DNA of 64,000 bases, from contig JAPJBO010000155.1 in the NCBI GenBank assembly GCA_030068145.1, positions 62,001-126,000 of the forward strand, given 5' to 3'. The notes below the pieces were generated by a model. It was not told the DNA's origin. It saw only the letters and a list, made by a program, of their open reading frames with translations, and searched no databases. Both the position numbers and the translations under genes were made by a program. The DNA is from Diplonema papillatum (taxonomy: Eukaryota > Euglenozoa > Diplonemea > Diplonemida > Diplonemidae). Positions 50,590 to 59,959 of the stretch are shown piece by piece; position 1 is the first letter of the stretch, and each line of letters opens with the position of its first letter.

Positions 50590-51350
50590 ATGTTGACAGA
50601 GAGAGAGAGAGAGGCTGACAAGCTGGAGTCAGTCCTGCCGTGCTTGGGAGGCGGTGGCGGCGCGGCCGTGATTTGCAAAGTATATCGTGCAGGTGTCCGG
50701 GTTGTGGCATTGGTGTTGGTACTAATGTTGAGAGCCTGCCGTGCTTGGGAAGCGGTTACGGCGCGGATGGCCGCCTTGTGCCTGCGCTGCACGGCGCGCC
50801 TCTCCGCCTCCACCACCCGCCACTGCTGCATCAGGACGTCCTTCCGCTGGACGCCCTCCACCCGTTGGGCGGTGTCTTTGAACTCTTCCATCCGCCCCTG
50901 CAGCTCGCGCTCCCGGCTCGCGACCCGCCTCACTAGCGGCGAGCTGCGCCTCGCCTTCCCGCAGGTCGAACTCGCGCTTCTCGAAAGCTTCCCACATGCG
51001 CTTCATCGTTTCGAGCGCCGCATTTTCCATCCCCTCCCCGCCACCTCGTCCGTCTGGCAAAGTGGCCGTGTGATTTGCGGCTGGATGGAAGGTGACCGCG
51101 CCCACCCTCGTTTTCCCGAGTTAAGGCAGTCACTCAACATTCCTTTGTGCTAGTGATATATCAGTTTCAGAGACGTGTTCTTCGTGCTCCCTTTCTTGGC
51201 AAAGTGGCCGTGATTTGCAAAATATATCGTAAACGTGTTCGGGGTTGTGGTATTGGTGTTGGTGGTGATACTAATGTTGAGAGAGAGAGAGAGAGAGAGA
51301 GGCTGACGAGCTGGAGTCAGTTCTGCCATGCTTGAGAGGCGTCGGTCCGT
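50590..51350 (-). pseudogene. Two partial duplicates of the 5' end of the 1040-residue gene
   Basis: 50760-51033 repeats the coiled-coil start (MENAALETMKRMWEAFEKR from 51033) but is deleted and frame-broken near 50935 and 50840. Each unit is preceded by aagtggccgtgatttgc(a/g)aa and (AG)n-ggctgac(a/g)agctggagtc blocks (50595-50640, 51275-51325). 51180-51350 retains only the non-coding part. Confidence 0.75.
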
Positions 51351-53045
51351 GACGCAAACGCTGTCGAGGCTGTGAGCCGCAACAGTTCGTCGGCAAGTGG
51401 CCGTGAGGGTTGGTGTTGGCGCTGATGATACTGTTGATGTCGGTGATGTCCTAGATGGTCCCACCCTTTTCTCACGGCTAGACGATTGGGAGCATCGAGC
51501 AATGGACAACCGGAATGAAGAACGAGAGCGCAGTTCTCTAACAAACGCTACAGAAAACGCACGGTATCTCCTTTGAAGGGAAGCATCTAAAAGGGCTCTA
51601 CGGAAGTTCTTAAGAGGCAGGGGGGTGTTCGTGATGTCACAACAGGGTACAAGGTCGGGTGCTGCAGTTGCATGTCTGCCAGCCACCAGCCAGAGCGAGC
51701 CTCACCAGTAACAGGCATCCAGGTCCAGCCACCCCGCTTTTTTGCCTTGAAGATTTGAGGCTAGCTAACAGAGAATCGGTGGCGATGGGGCTGCATGAGT
51801 CACTCATGCTCAAGGTGTAGACGACCATCGTTCCGTCGGAGGCACGTTCACGCACAAATAGTAATCACTCGCCAATGGGATGGGTGTGAAAGGCCCACTC
51901 TGAATGGATGAGAAGCATGCACGACGCAGTCACCTTGTAAGTATCTTCGACGGGTGGATCTAGAACAGCATGCGGGACGGCTACACCGTGGACGCGGACG
52001 TGAACGTTGGTTCCACAGTAGTCAGCCATGGACAAACAAGGCGCGGAGGGTCAAATCAAACCCACGCCCTGCGCGCTGCGTGGACTCGATGGAAACGGCT
52101 GGACGGAGTGGAAGACACGGAAGTGTGACACCACTCGATCCGGCCGGCAGATCGGCATCGGAATGTGCGCAGAGACTGCACAGCAAGCGGCGCAAGAGGC
52201 GATCATCTTTCGGAATAGAACACGAAAGAACCTCTGGCGATTTTCTGCATCGCCGGCTTCGATGATGAAGTGCGATGCTGTTGCCTCTTCAGCGCGTCTT
52301 GATCGTCGCGTCCAGGCCTACTCGACCGACTTGATCGGTTGCGCGTTGAAAGTAGCTTCTTTTCGCCGCTTGGGCAATGGTCGTCGCTTTCAGCGGAACT
52401 GCCGGAGTCGATCGTCGCTTCTTCGCTCGTTCGTGTCGCTGCCGTCCTTCCTCGGATTGCCCTCGCGAGGCACGGCGACTTTGCGTTCGTGCTGACGGCA
52501 AGCCGTCTCGCAACAGAAGCTTGGACGATCCGAATAGGTCCGTAGACCTCTGAACCATAAACCCCAGTGAAGGAGCAATGATTAAGACTTGAACGCATCG
52601 CCAACTCTTACCACTCATCGGGTTTCAGGGACTTTTAACCCTCTTTTCAAAGTTCTTTGCATCTTTCCATCACTGCACTCGTTCGCTGTCGGCCTCCGGG
52701 AGATGTTTAGCCTTCGCAGAGGGATGCCTGCGGATTAGCTCAGCATTCACAAACTGAGCGACTCGTGCTAGCAAGGAGTTAAACCACGCGAGTCCTGCAG
52801 GCCGTCGGCGCACCGGCGTGTATCGCGGCCCCAAAACAGGTCTGCTGGCAGATCGCTGTTCGAGGCGAGGCCGTCGAGCGGCTTGTATTCAATGCCCTGC
52901 TTGTGTGTGGTGCTCGTGAGGATGTTTGCTGCCCGACTACAGAAAGCTTACCACAGACATGGACACCTTGCGTTCACAGCGACGTTAGATCCTTCGAGGC
53001 ACTTCCTATAAACTGTCACTTTTTGATGACAACCGCGGTTCGTTA
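51351..53045. other. No supported gene
   Basis: Open frames of up to ~155 codons exist on both strands around 52030-52600, but none shows a recognisable domain or clear codon bias. On the minus strand 52330-52480 reads as a Ser/Glu-rich, then Arg-rich stretch that could be an exon of a disordered protein; I cannot support it further. Confidence 0.4.
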
Positions 53046-53049
53046 CCAT

Positions 53050-53245
53050 AAAATACTCGAGGGATTGCCTTGTGCTTTTTACGACGGAGGCGAGAGGAGG
53101 AGAACCCCATTTTTTGTTGAACGCTTACGCCGCCACTAAACCCAGGTTTACCTGCGGTTCGTGTGGGCCACAGCACATTTACCTCCTACCTGAGATTTCG
53201 CAAGTGGCAGTCTCCTCCCTCAAGTACTTCTTACAAGGCAGGTGC
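53050..53245 (+). repeat. Dispersed repeat R1 (diverged)
   Basis: aaaatactcgagggattgcc to caaggcaggtgc, with a ~20-bp deletion after gaggagaa and several substitutions. Confidence 0.85.
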
Positions 53246-53439
53246 CCGTCAGCGGGCCACTCAACAGCGGCAACGTCCTTCGACTTCACAGTAGAAAAAG
53301 CAATGCCGTCGCGATGAACGGCAGGTACTTACGTCCCTTTTGTTTGTGCGCACTTCCTTCAAATCTGTTGTGTTCATCTAACGGGAGCGAGGATAGTACG
53401 CTGCCATGGATCGGTTGTGTTTGACGAATTGCATTTTGA

Positions 53440-53652
53440 TACACAGAATACTTGACGTAGCTGCTTTGACTCCGAATGGAAGGGAGGAAATACTGGTATA
53501 TTGGTAGTAGGGGTAGTAGGGGTAGTAGGAGTAGTAGGGGTAGACCCGCATGACCTCATGTCAGTTCAACACGTGGTTCGGTAGGGACAGCACTTGGGAT
53601 CCCTTCGGTTCTTTGTCTGGCAGCTTCGTCGAGCATTTCTTTTCACCAGCTG
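53440..53652. repeat. Dispersed repeat R4, copy 2, with GTAGTAGGG microsatellite
   Basis: It shares cttgacgtagctgctttgac and gttcaacacgtggttcggta with 6665-6936. Inserted between is a tandem (gtagtagggg)n run at 53503-53540. Confidence 0.75.
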
Positions 53653-53660
53653 GCGCTGAT

Positions 53661-55658
53661 TTAAAAACAGAATACCATGCGCCTTTCCAGCATGTCGGCG
53701 AGCCTCGCGGCTTCCATGCGCTGGATCGTCTTCAGAGTCCGAGGCGACGCCGTCGCATCGAGCGCGAGATACGTGTTCTCCGGTGACCCGCGGCACCGCA
53801 CCTCGCTCAGGTACGCCGTCTCGTACAGCTTCGCGACGCCGCCGCCCGCTTTTTCGGGCGGCGGCGAGCCCGGCAGGGAGCGCGCCCGAATGCTGCACGG
53901 GGCCAAAGGACCGGCGGCGCGGGGGCTGGCTGGGGGAGTGGTGGTGGCGCAAGAACGCGCTTGGAACGGATACGTGCTCGAAGCCGCGGCGGCCCCGTCT
54001 GCGCCGTGTTTCGATCCTGTCAGAGGGCTGGCTGTGGGTGGGGTCGTGGTGCAAGAACGTGCTTCGAATGGACGCGTGCTCGAAATCGCGCGGGTCCCGC
54101 CGTCTGCGCCGTGTTTCGGTCCTTTGAGAGGGCTGGCCTGCCGGGCGGCCATGGCCCTGCGGAGATCTTCAACGGCCTCGGTGGACGCAACCTGCATCTG
54201 CAGCACGGTTTCGAGGGTCCGCCGCATCTCCTCCCAGCCGGCGAAGGGGCGGTGAGGGTCGCGGGAGGCCTGGCGCTGGGGATCCGGGGGAGCGGGCGTG
54301 CAGGATGGAGAGGAGGAGGACAGCCTGCCGTCAAAGGAAGGGTCCGTGCGCGACCTCCGCAGCGGCGCGCCCCACGCGTTGAGCGACGGCGGCGTCTCGG
54401 GCTGCGCGGCCGCCTCCGCCGCCGGCGAGAGTTCGGCGGTTCCCGCGACGGTGAACGTGGCGGGAGCGCCCGCTGCCAGCAGCCCCGCCTTCCCCAGCGG
54501 CAGCGAGTCGTGTGGCTCGGCGCCCGTCGGCGAAAACAGCCGCAGGCCGCCGGCGGCGCAGCCGACGGCCCGCGCGAGCAGCTTTTTCACCCGCGCCACC
54601 GGCGCCGCCGGGCCGAGGTTCGGGAAGCGGTACTCGCTCCCGTCGTGCGCCGACACCACCACCAGCGCCGCGGGGGGCGGCGGCGGCGGCGTTTTTTCGG
54701 CGGCAGCCGCAGGCGTCCTCACTCCGGCCCCCGGCGACCGCAGCCCGCCGCCGCGCTGCGGCATGGCTAATAATAAGGGGGACGGTGCGTTGGCGTCGAT
54801 CGGGGCCAGCGGCGTCCTGGTGGCGGCGGCGGCGCGCTTGCCGCGTGTTTGCGGGTCCCGACGGTCGGCAACGGGTACCACTTCTCCTCCGTGGCGACCG
54901 GCTTTATGTCCGGGTTTGTGGCTGCCTTCGGGAACGGGGTGGGTGCGATCCCTCGGTTCCTCGTGAGTGAGGCCGCCCTTCCGGACGTCAGGGGCATGAC
55001 TGCCTCCTCTATTTGCTCTGCCTGGGGGAGCGGGGTGGTTTCCTCCCGAGTGACCCAGTCGGTGAACAACCTGCAGGGGCGCTTCGGCGGGAAACGGGGG
55101 GTTGGCGGGGAAAACGGCGGGTCTATCTGCCGCCGGGTCGACGGGGGGGGGCTGCCGCCATAGATGACTCGGCGTGTGGGGCCGGTCGGTGGCTGCGTCG
55201 AAGCTGGCGCCGCTGGTTGCGCGCGAGACTTTCGACGTTTTCCGGGACGCGGCCGACCCGCGAGACTCGCTCCTGCGGCCGAATGCGCCCGAGCGGGCGC
55301 ATTCGAACCGGGCGCCGTCGGCCATGCCCATGGAGTGCATGGGCACCGACTCCGCGCCGACGACGCCGCCGCCTTCCCTCTTCAGCACGAAGTCGCGCGC
55401 GTCGCGCCGCGGGAAGCGGTGCCGGACAACTTCTCCCTTCAAGTCGCCTACCGTCGTCGCCCTCGGGTCCACCTGTAGACTCAGCGGCGGCAGCGGGGTT
55501 TCCGGGAACAGAATCGTGACTGATGCAGGTGGCGTGTCACTTCGCGAGAGACCCTTCGCATCTGATTTTGCGTGGTTGAATATTGGAGTACTTAGGTTGC
55601 TTACACTAGGTGCTGAACTGTGGTTGTGATGACTTGTTGTGTGGCGATATTCGCTCAA
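53661..55658 (-). CDS. Protein with two ubiquitin-like segments and an in-frame KHGADG repeat
   Basis: The open frame is 665 codons with no ATG near its start, so a 5' exon is probable. Residues ~46-120 (VTILFPETPLPPLSLQVD ... TVGDLKGEVVRHRF ... ADGARFEC) and ~331-406 (LVVVSAHDGSEYRFPNL ... VARVKKLLARAVG ... AGAPATFTV) have the strand-helix-strand order of ubiquitin-like folds. Residues ~476-505 are helical. Residues 509-535 and 545-570 carry two GxKHGADG...ARSC units also found as non-coding repeats elsewhere. Between ~54840 and ~55140 another minus-strand frame (LFTDWVTREETT ... EEKWYPLPTVGTRKHA) looks more protein-like, with the shift at a run of ten C near 55142-55151 and a return in a CCG-rich stretch; two small indels or a micro-intron may be present. 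Function unknown. Confidence 0.6.
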   Translation of the reverse strand: MSEYRHTTSHHNHSSAPSVSNLSTPIFNHAKSDAKGLSRSDTPPASVTILFPETPLPPLSLQVDPRATTVGDLKGEVVRHRFPRRDARDFVLKREGGGVVGAESVPMHSMGMADGARFECARSGAFGRRSESRGSAASRKTSKVSRATSGASFDAATDRPHTPSHLWRQPPPVDPAADRPAVFPANPPFPAEAPLQVVHRLGHSGGNHPAPPGRANRGGSHAPDVRKGGLTHEEPRDRTHPVPEGSHKPGHKAGRHGGEVVPVADRRDPQTRGKRAAAATRTPLAPIDANAPSPLLLAMPQRGGGLRSPGAGVRTPAAAAEKTPPPPPPAALVVVSAHDGSEYRFPNLGPAAPVARVKKLLARAVGCAAGGLRLFSPTGAEPHDSLPLGKAGLLAAGAPATFTVAGTAELSPAAEAAAQPETPPSLNAWGAPLRRSRTDPSFDGRLSSSSPSCTPAPPDPQRQASRDPHRPFAGWEEMRRTLETVLQMQVASTEAVEDLRRAMAARQASPLKGPKHGADGGTRAISSTRPFEARSCTTTPPTASPLTGSKHGADGAAAASSTYPFQARSCATTTPPASPRAAGPLAPCSIRARSLPGSPPPEKAGGGVAKLYETAYLSEVRCRGSPENTYLALDATASPRTLKTIQRMEAARLADMLERRMVFCF
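53945..54135 (-). repeat. KHGADG repeat, two tandem copies inside a coding exon
   Basis: Two ~85-bp units (caagaacg(c/t)gctt(g/c)gaa and tctgcgccgtgtttcg(a/g)tcc) encode residues 509-570 of the ubiquitin-like protein. The same unit lies outside genes at 29126, 30733 and 46438. Confidence 0.8.
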
Positions 55659-55746
55659 TCAGTGCCTGTGACGGCGTTCCATTGGTTGTATGACTGGTTT
55701 AGGTTAGGTACTCAGATTCGCTGCTGCTGATCTGCTGCAATTTGCA

Positions 55747-56510
55747 GTGCTTTTAGATCTTTTCCCGGCACTCGAACCGGGCACCGTCGGCCATGCCCAT
55801 GGAGTGCATCGGGACCGACTCCGCGCCGACGACTTCCCTCTTCAGCACGAAGTCACGCGCGTCTCCCCGCGGGAAGCGGTGCCGGATGCCGGACGACTTC
55901 TCCCTTCAAGTCGTCTACCGTCGTCGCCCTCGGGTCCACCTGAAGACTCAGCGGTGGCAGCGGGGTTTCCGGGAACAGAATCGTGAGTGGCGTGTCACTT
56001 CGCGAGAGACCCTTCGCATCTGATTTTGCGTGGAGTACTAGGTTGCTTACACTAGGTGCTGAACTGTTGTGACGACTTGTTGTGTGGCGATATTCGCTCA
56101 ATCAGTGCCTGTGACGGCGTTCCATTGGTTGTATGACTGTTTTAGGTTACTCAGATTCGCTGCTGCTGATCTGCTGCGATGTGCAGTGCTTTTAGATCTT
56201 TTCCCGGCACTCGAACCGGGCGCCGTCGGCCACGCCCATGGAGTGCATCGGGACCGACTCCGCGCCGACGACGCCGCCGCCTTCCCTCTTCAGCACGAAG
56301 TCACGCGCGTCGCCCCGCGGGAAGCGGTGCCGGATGCCGGACGACTTCTCCCTTCAAGTCGTCTACCGTCGTCGCCCTCGGGTCCACCTGAAGACTCAGC
56401 GGTGGCAGCGGGGTTTCCGGGAACAGAATCGTGAGTGGCGTGTCACTTCGCGAGAGACCCTTCGCATCTGATTTTGCGTGGAGTACTAGGTTGCTCACAC
56501 TAGGTGCTGA
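55747..56510 (-). pseudogene. Two tandem partial copies of the 5' end of the ubiquitin-like gene
   Basis: Units at ~55757 and ~56196 (period 439) each repeat the first ubiquitin-like segment up to DGARFEC, which then runs into an unrelated REKI and stop. They contain small deletions (e.g. ATPAPLPAGRRA instead of the HRFPRRDARD frame), so reading frames are broken. They lie immediately 5' of the intact copy. Confidence 0.75.
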
Positions 56511-56519
56511 ACTGTTGTG

Positions 56520-56616
56520 ACGACTTGTGACGCGTCACGCGTCACATGTGACGTGTCACACTGTCAACCGTGACGCGTCACGCGTCACGCGTCACACCGT
56601 CAACCGTGACGCGGTG
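56520..56616. repeat. GTGACGCGTCAC palindromic cluster
   Basis: gtgacgcgtcacgcgtcac units alternate with cactgtcaaccgtga. Every unit is its own reverse complement, so it can extrude hairpins. It is the third unrelated palindromic cluster in the window. Confidence 0.85.
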
Positions 56617-56930
56617 ACGGAGAAGCGAATTACGTGCCTGACGTTGTGGTGTCGTCTGCCAACCCTCAAAGTAGGCCACTCCCATCACCCATAACCGAAG
56701 GTTGTTGAAGGCCTCCTCGAGACGATCCCCACCCGGCACATGAGACATACCGTTCAAGTAGCGGCCCTCAAGATGGCGGTTATTGGGTCGGTTCGGTGGT
56801 CGCAGTGGAAGAATCCCCAGCAGAAATTTCACCTTTGCTGAAAAAGAGAAGAAGAAGAAAAGAAGAAAAAGGTCGCTCCTGGTCCAGGAACGTGACGGTC
56901 AACCATAGCTTGCAAAGCTTGAGTCGGAGG
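56617..56930. other. Spacer, no gene seen
   Basis: No supported feature apart from a purine-rich run at 56840-56870. Confidence 0.4.
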
Positions 56931-56934
56931 CAGC

Positions 56935-57140
56935 ACAGTGCCACAACCCCGTCCGCTCTGCCCTGCGGCTGACCGTCTCGACGAGCTTGTGTTCAGCGCA
57001 AGCGCCAAGCCCCAAGGTGCGCCAAGCCTTGATGCTTTAGTTTGGGAAATCGGTAGCCACTTGACCCGTAGGCCCGTGGCTCTGCAGTACCGCCGAACAC
57101 GTGAAGCTTGGCTCCCGTGTAGCAGGCTTTCCCTGGTACC
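56935..57140 (-). repeat. Dispersed repeat R6, copy 2 (inverted)
   Basis: Inverse match to 26045-26220, with (g/c)gccaagccccaaggcgcc-type and cttgacccgtaggcccgtgg blocks. R1 follows at 57183. Confidence 0.75.
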
Positions 57141-57182
57141 TGCTGAAAAAGAAATTCCAAAAAAGTGGGGAAGGTGTTTCGG

Positions 57183-57393
57183 TATAAGCACCTGCTTTGC
57201 AGGAAATACTTGAGGAGGCTGCCAGTTGCGAAAGATCAAAGGAGGTAAATGTGCTGTAGCCCACACGAAACACAGGTGAAGCTGGGTTCAGTGGCGTAAG
57301 CGTTCAACAAAAAAGACCCACTTTGTAGTAGTATTGTTTTCTCCCCCTCTAGTCTCCTTCGGAATGAGCACAAGGCAGTCCCTCGAGTATTTT
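57183..57393 (-). repeat. Dispersed repeat R1 (inverted, full length)
   Basis: gtataagcacctgctttgca to tccctcgagtatttt, with a 5-bp deletion in the ggcgggcgtaagcg part. Confidence 0.9.
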
Positions 57394-57765
57394 CAACCTA
57401 GTCGGCCGGTTTGTTGGTTCCCGTGTAGGATTGATACAGGAAAGGATGCCCATGGCGGGCGTAAGCGTTCAACAGGCTCTAAACACGAATGTGGTGTGGT
57501 AGACGGAGTACCGATATGCGAGCTGAAGACGATCGGGAAAGCACTCATCGCTTCCGAGAAGAAGGCTATACACGCTTTTTGTTGCTGGCTCTCTCCTGCT
57601 GGGTTTGGGGGGTTTTCAAAAAAGCCGGACTTCAAGACCCTTCGCGCCTGTTTTTTGTGTTTTCGGCAAAGCAAGCGACAGATCAGCACGTAGCGTATGC
57701 AACCTAGTAGTACTCCAGATATGCATCCAAGAAAACACGAAAATCAGGCGCGAAGCGTCTCTCTC
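57394..57765. other. Spacer, no supported gene
   Basis: The cggccggtttgttggttccc and tgtaggattgatac strings at its left repeat, inverted, the flank of the R1 copy at 18600-18644, so R1 and some of its flank have been copied together. Confidence 0.5.
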
Positions 57766-57769
57766 GAAG

Positions 57770-58140
57770 TGGCACGCCGCCCGCATCAGCCACGGTCCTG
57801 TTCCCGGAGACCCCGCTGCCGCCGCTGAGTCTACGAGTGGACCCGAGGGCGACGACGGTGGGTGACTTGAAGGGAGAATTCGTCCGGCACCGCTTCCCGC
57901 GGCGCGACGCGCGCGACTTCGTGCTGAAGAGGGAAGGCGGCGGCGTCGTCGGCGCGGAGTCGGTCCCGATGCACTCCAAGGGCGTGGCCGACGGCGCCCG
58001 GTTCGAGTGCCGGGAAAAGATCTAAAAGTACTGCACATCGCAGCAGATCAGCAGCAGCGAATCTGAGTAACCGAAAACAGTCATAGAACCAATGGAACGC
58101 CGTCACAGGCACTGATTGAGCGAATATCGCCACACAAGTA
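57770..58140 (+). pseudogene. Inverted partial copy of the ubiquitin-like gene 5' end
   Basis: Read on the plus strand it encodes VLFPETPLPPLSLRVDPRAT and on to ADGARFEC-REKI and a stop at 58025, then continues with the non-coding flank that lies beyond the tandem copies at 56080-56220. So one ~370-bp duplicate unit has been inverted. It is the only coding-like segment on the plus strand outside retroelement DNA. Confidence 0.75.
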
Positions 58141-58146
58141 TAGTCA

Positions 58147-58204
58147 CGCTCCCTCGGAGCGTGGTACTTCCTCAAGCCGGGCTAGCGGCCCGGCTTGAGG
58201 AAGA
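58147..58204. repeat. Two perfect hairpins
   Basis: 58147-58165 is an 8-bp stem (cacgctcc-ctc-ggagcgtg). 58168-58204 is a 16-bp stem with a 5-base loop (cttcctcaagccgggc-tagcg and complement). They sit between the inverted gene fragment and R1. They might mark the inversion junction or a small structured RNA. Confidence 0.75.
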
Positions 58205-58410
58205 AAATACTCGAGGGACTGCCTTGTGCTCATTTCGAAGGAGGCTAGAGGGGAAAACAATACAACTAACTTTGTTGAACGCTTACGCCCGCCACTAAAC
58301 CCAGATTTACCTGTGTTTCGTGTGGGCTGCAGCACATTTACCTCCTTTGATCTATCGCGACTGGCAGCCTCCTCGGGCATTTCCTACAAAGCAGGTGCTT
58401 ATACAAGAAA
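58204..58410 (+). repeat. Dispersed repeat R1 (full length, tandem pair part 1)
   Basis: aaaatactcgagggactgcc to gcaggtgcttatacaa. A second, left-truncated copy follows at once. Confidence 0.9.
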
Positions 58411-58564
58411 ACAATACAGGGTCTTTTTTGTTGAACGCTTACGCCCGCCACTAACCCAGATTTACCTGTGTTTCGTGTGGGCTACAGCACATTTACCTCC
58501 TCTGATCTACCGCGACTGGCAGTCTCCTCGGGCATTTCCTACAAGCAGGTGCTTATACAAAAGA
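58411..58564 (+). repeat. Dispersed repeat R1 (left-truncated, tandem pair part 2)
   Basis: acaatacagggtcttttttg to gcaggtgcttatacaaaa; joined to the previous copy through the acaatac motif internal to R1, which suggests unequal exchange. Confidence 0.9.
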
Positions 58565-58710
58565 AATGTGAAAACGGGTTTTTGCCTGGAGGCTTTTCGG
58601 GTTATTCTGCAGATGCTTTGAGCTATCTTTGTGTCTATGCTTTCAGTCGTCTTCTTAACCATGTGCGCAAATGGTGTCAGCCGAAGCTGGTAAAGCTTCG
58701 GCGCCGCCCA

Positions 58711-58774
58711 CGTTATGTTTGTTTAGCATTGAGTTCTTTTAAGTACGTGAACCACGTGGATTAGCATGCACTGC
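58711..58774. repeat. Target-site repeat T2, left copy (64 bp)
   Basis: It matches 63737-63800 with three mismatches over 64 bp (cgttatgtttgtttagcatt to tgcactgc). The 3' end of the family 2 element starts right after it. Confidence 0.85.
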
Positions 58775-58787
58775 CTTGAAAGTCAGG

Positions 58788-59954
58788 TTATCGGATGACG
58801 TCGTCACCTGCCATTGCGTCGTCAAGGTCGAGCATTTGTGGCGCTAGCGGGATTTGGCTTTCTTGCGATTCCAGAGACTGAGTCGGCGAGTACGAGGGCG
58901 GGCACGTGTGCCCGTTTTTCACTTTCGAGGGCATTGGTGTGCCCGTGGTCCCCGGTCGTTTCTGAGAGCTGCTTGCCCTCGGTACCTTCTTCTTCCTTCG
59001 ATGCACCCCTGAGTCGGGTGTGGTCGCCTTCGTCTTCTTCCGCTTGCGGCCGGCGATCGGGCCTTCCTTCGGGGTGCCGAGCACCCTCTTCTTCAGCGCT
59101 GGTCGTTCGCTGGTTCCTGGCGTTGGTGGCGGCCTCTTGGTCGCCCGTCCGGTCGTCGCCGTCTCCTTTTTCGTTGCCGCGAGCGGCGCTCGCGCCGCTC
59201 GCTTTCCTACTGGCGTTTCCCGTTGTACGCCCACCTGGGTGGGTGAGGAGGGCCTCTTCTTCTTGTTGCGTCCGGGGGTTGACTGGACGTTCGGCTTGTT
59301 GGACTGGTGGTGGCCGCGGCTGCAACATGCCGCCGGTCGCCTCTGCGTCAGCGTAGGGAGCCTTTTGCACTCTTGGCAGGTTCCTCTGCCATGCGTGCGG
59401 CAGGCATGATGCCCGCTGCGGCAACACGCCGCCGCCGTCTTGCACTCGCCGCACTTCGTCGTGCTGTGCTCTGTGCACACCGCGATCGGCTGCCCATCGT
59501 TCGCGTGGTGATGGTGCCGGCAGCACATCTCTACCGTGGGAACGTCCCTTCGGACGAGTGCTCTGCACGCCTCACACTTCCCTTTGTGATGGGTCGCGCA
59601 CGTGACGAGTGCCTTCTCTATACCGACACCCGGCATATGCACGGGGTCTGGGTGCAGTTGTGGTGGGGCAGGCAGGGCCCACCTCGCCGCTCTCCCGATC
59701 GTCCAGTCAGGGTACGCCGGGCACTGCGTCCCTACATCGCTTCCTTTCACTTGTTCCTCAAGTATCGTCCCCGTGTGTGCCTCGCGAAAGCGTGGCCTGG
59801 GCCGTATACCCGATATCCCCGAGATGCCCATGAACGACAGCGACGTCGTCGGGCACACCCTCTCCCCTCTCATGCAGCTTCCCAGCCCTTGCTGTGCCGC
59901 CAGCTTGTCCAACGCGCTCATCATGCAGCGCAGGACGTTCCCCCGTTCTCTCAC
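58788..59954 (-). CDS. Retroelement Cys/His-rich C-terminal domain (copy B)
   Basis: A ~388-codon open frame ending at 58788. From ~residue 110 it has repeated zinc-binding-like blocks: CATHHKGKCEAC, CCRHHHHAND, CTEHSTTKCGEC, CCRSGHHACRTHGRGTCQEC, CCSRGHHQ, i.e. alternating C-x2-H-x5-C-x2-C and CC-x3-HH. The rest is basic and Pro/Thr-rich (nuclear-localisation-like KKKRPSS, RKRKKTK). I know no named family with this pattern. Position after RT suggests nucleic-acid binding, perhaps targeting. It is cut off from the RT frame by the rearrangement. Confidence 0.7.
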   Translation of the reverse strand: MRERGNVLRCMMSALDKLAAQQGLGSCMRGERVCPTTSLSFMGISGISGIRPRPRFREAHTGTILEEQVKGSDVGTQCPAYPDWTIGRAARWALPAPPQLHPDPVHMPGVGIEKALVTCATHHKGKCEACRALVRRDVPTVEMCCRHHHHANDGQPIAVCTEHSTTKCGECKTAAACCRSGHHACRTHGRGTCQECKRLPTLTQRRPAACCSRGHHQSNKPNVQSTPGRNKKKRPSSPTQVGVQRETPVGKRAARAPLAATKKETATTGRATKRPPPTPGTSERPALKKRVLGTPKEGPIAGRKRKKTKATTPDSGVHRRKKKVPRASSSQKRPGTTGTPMPSKVKNGHTCPPSYSPTQSLESQESQIPLAPQMLDLDDAMAGDDVIR

Positions 59955-59959
59955 CCCCT

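Noticed and set aside
52028..52604. Overlapping open frames on both strands
   Set aside because: Neither strand has a recognisable domain or convincing splice or start context; left as unassigned spacer.
52730..52800. Possible tRNA (ttagctcag-like start)
   Set aside because: No B box (GTTCGA) at the right distance and no closing acceptor stem.
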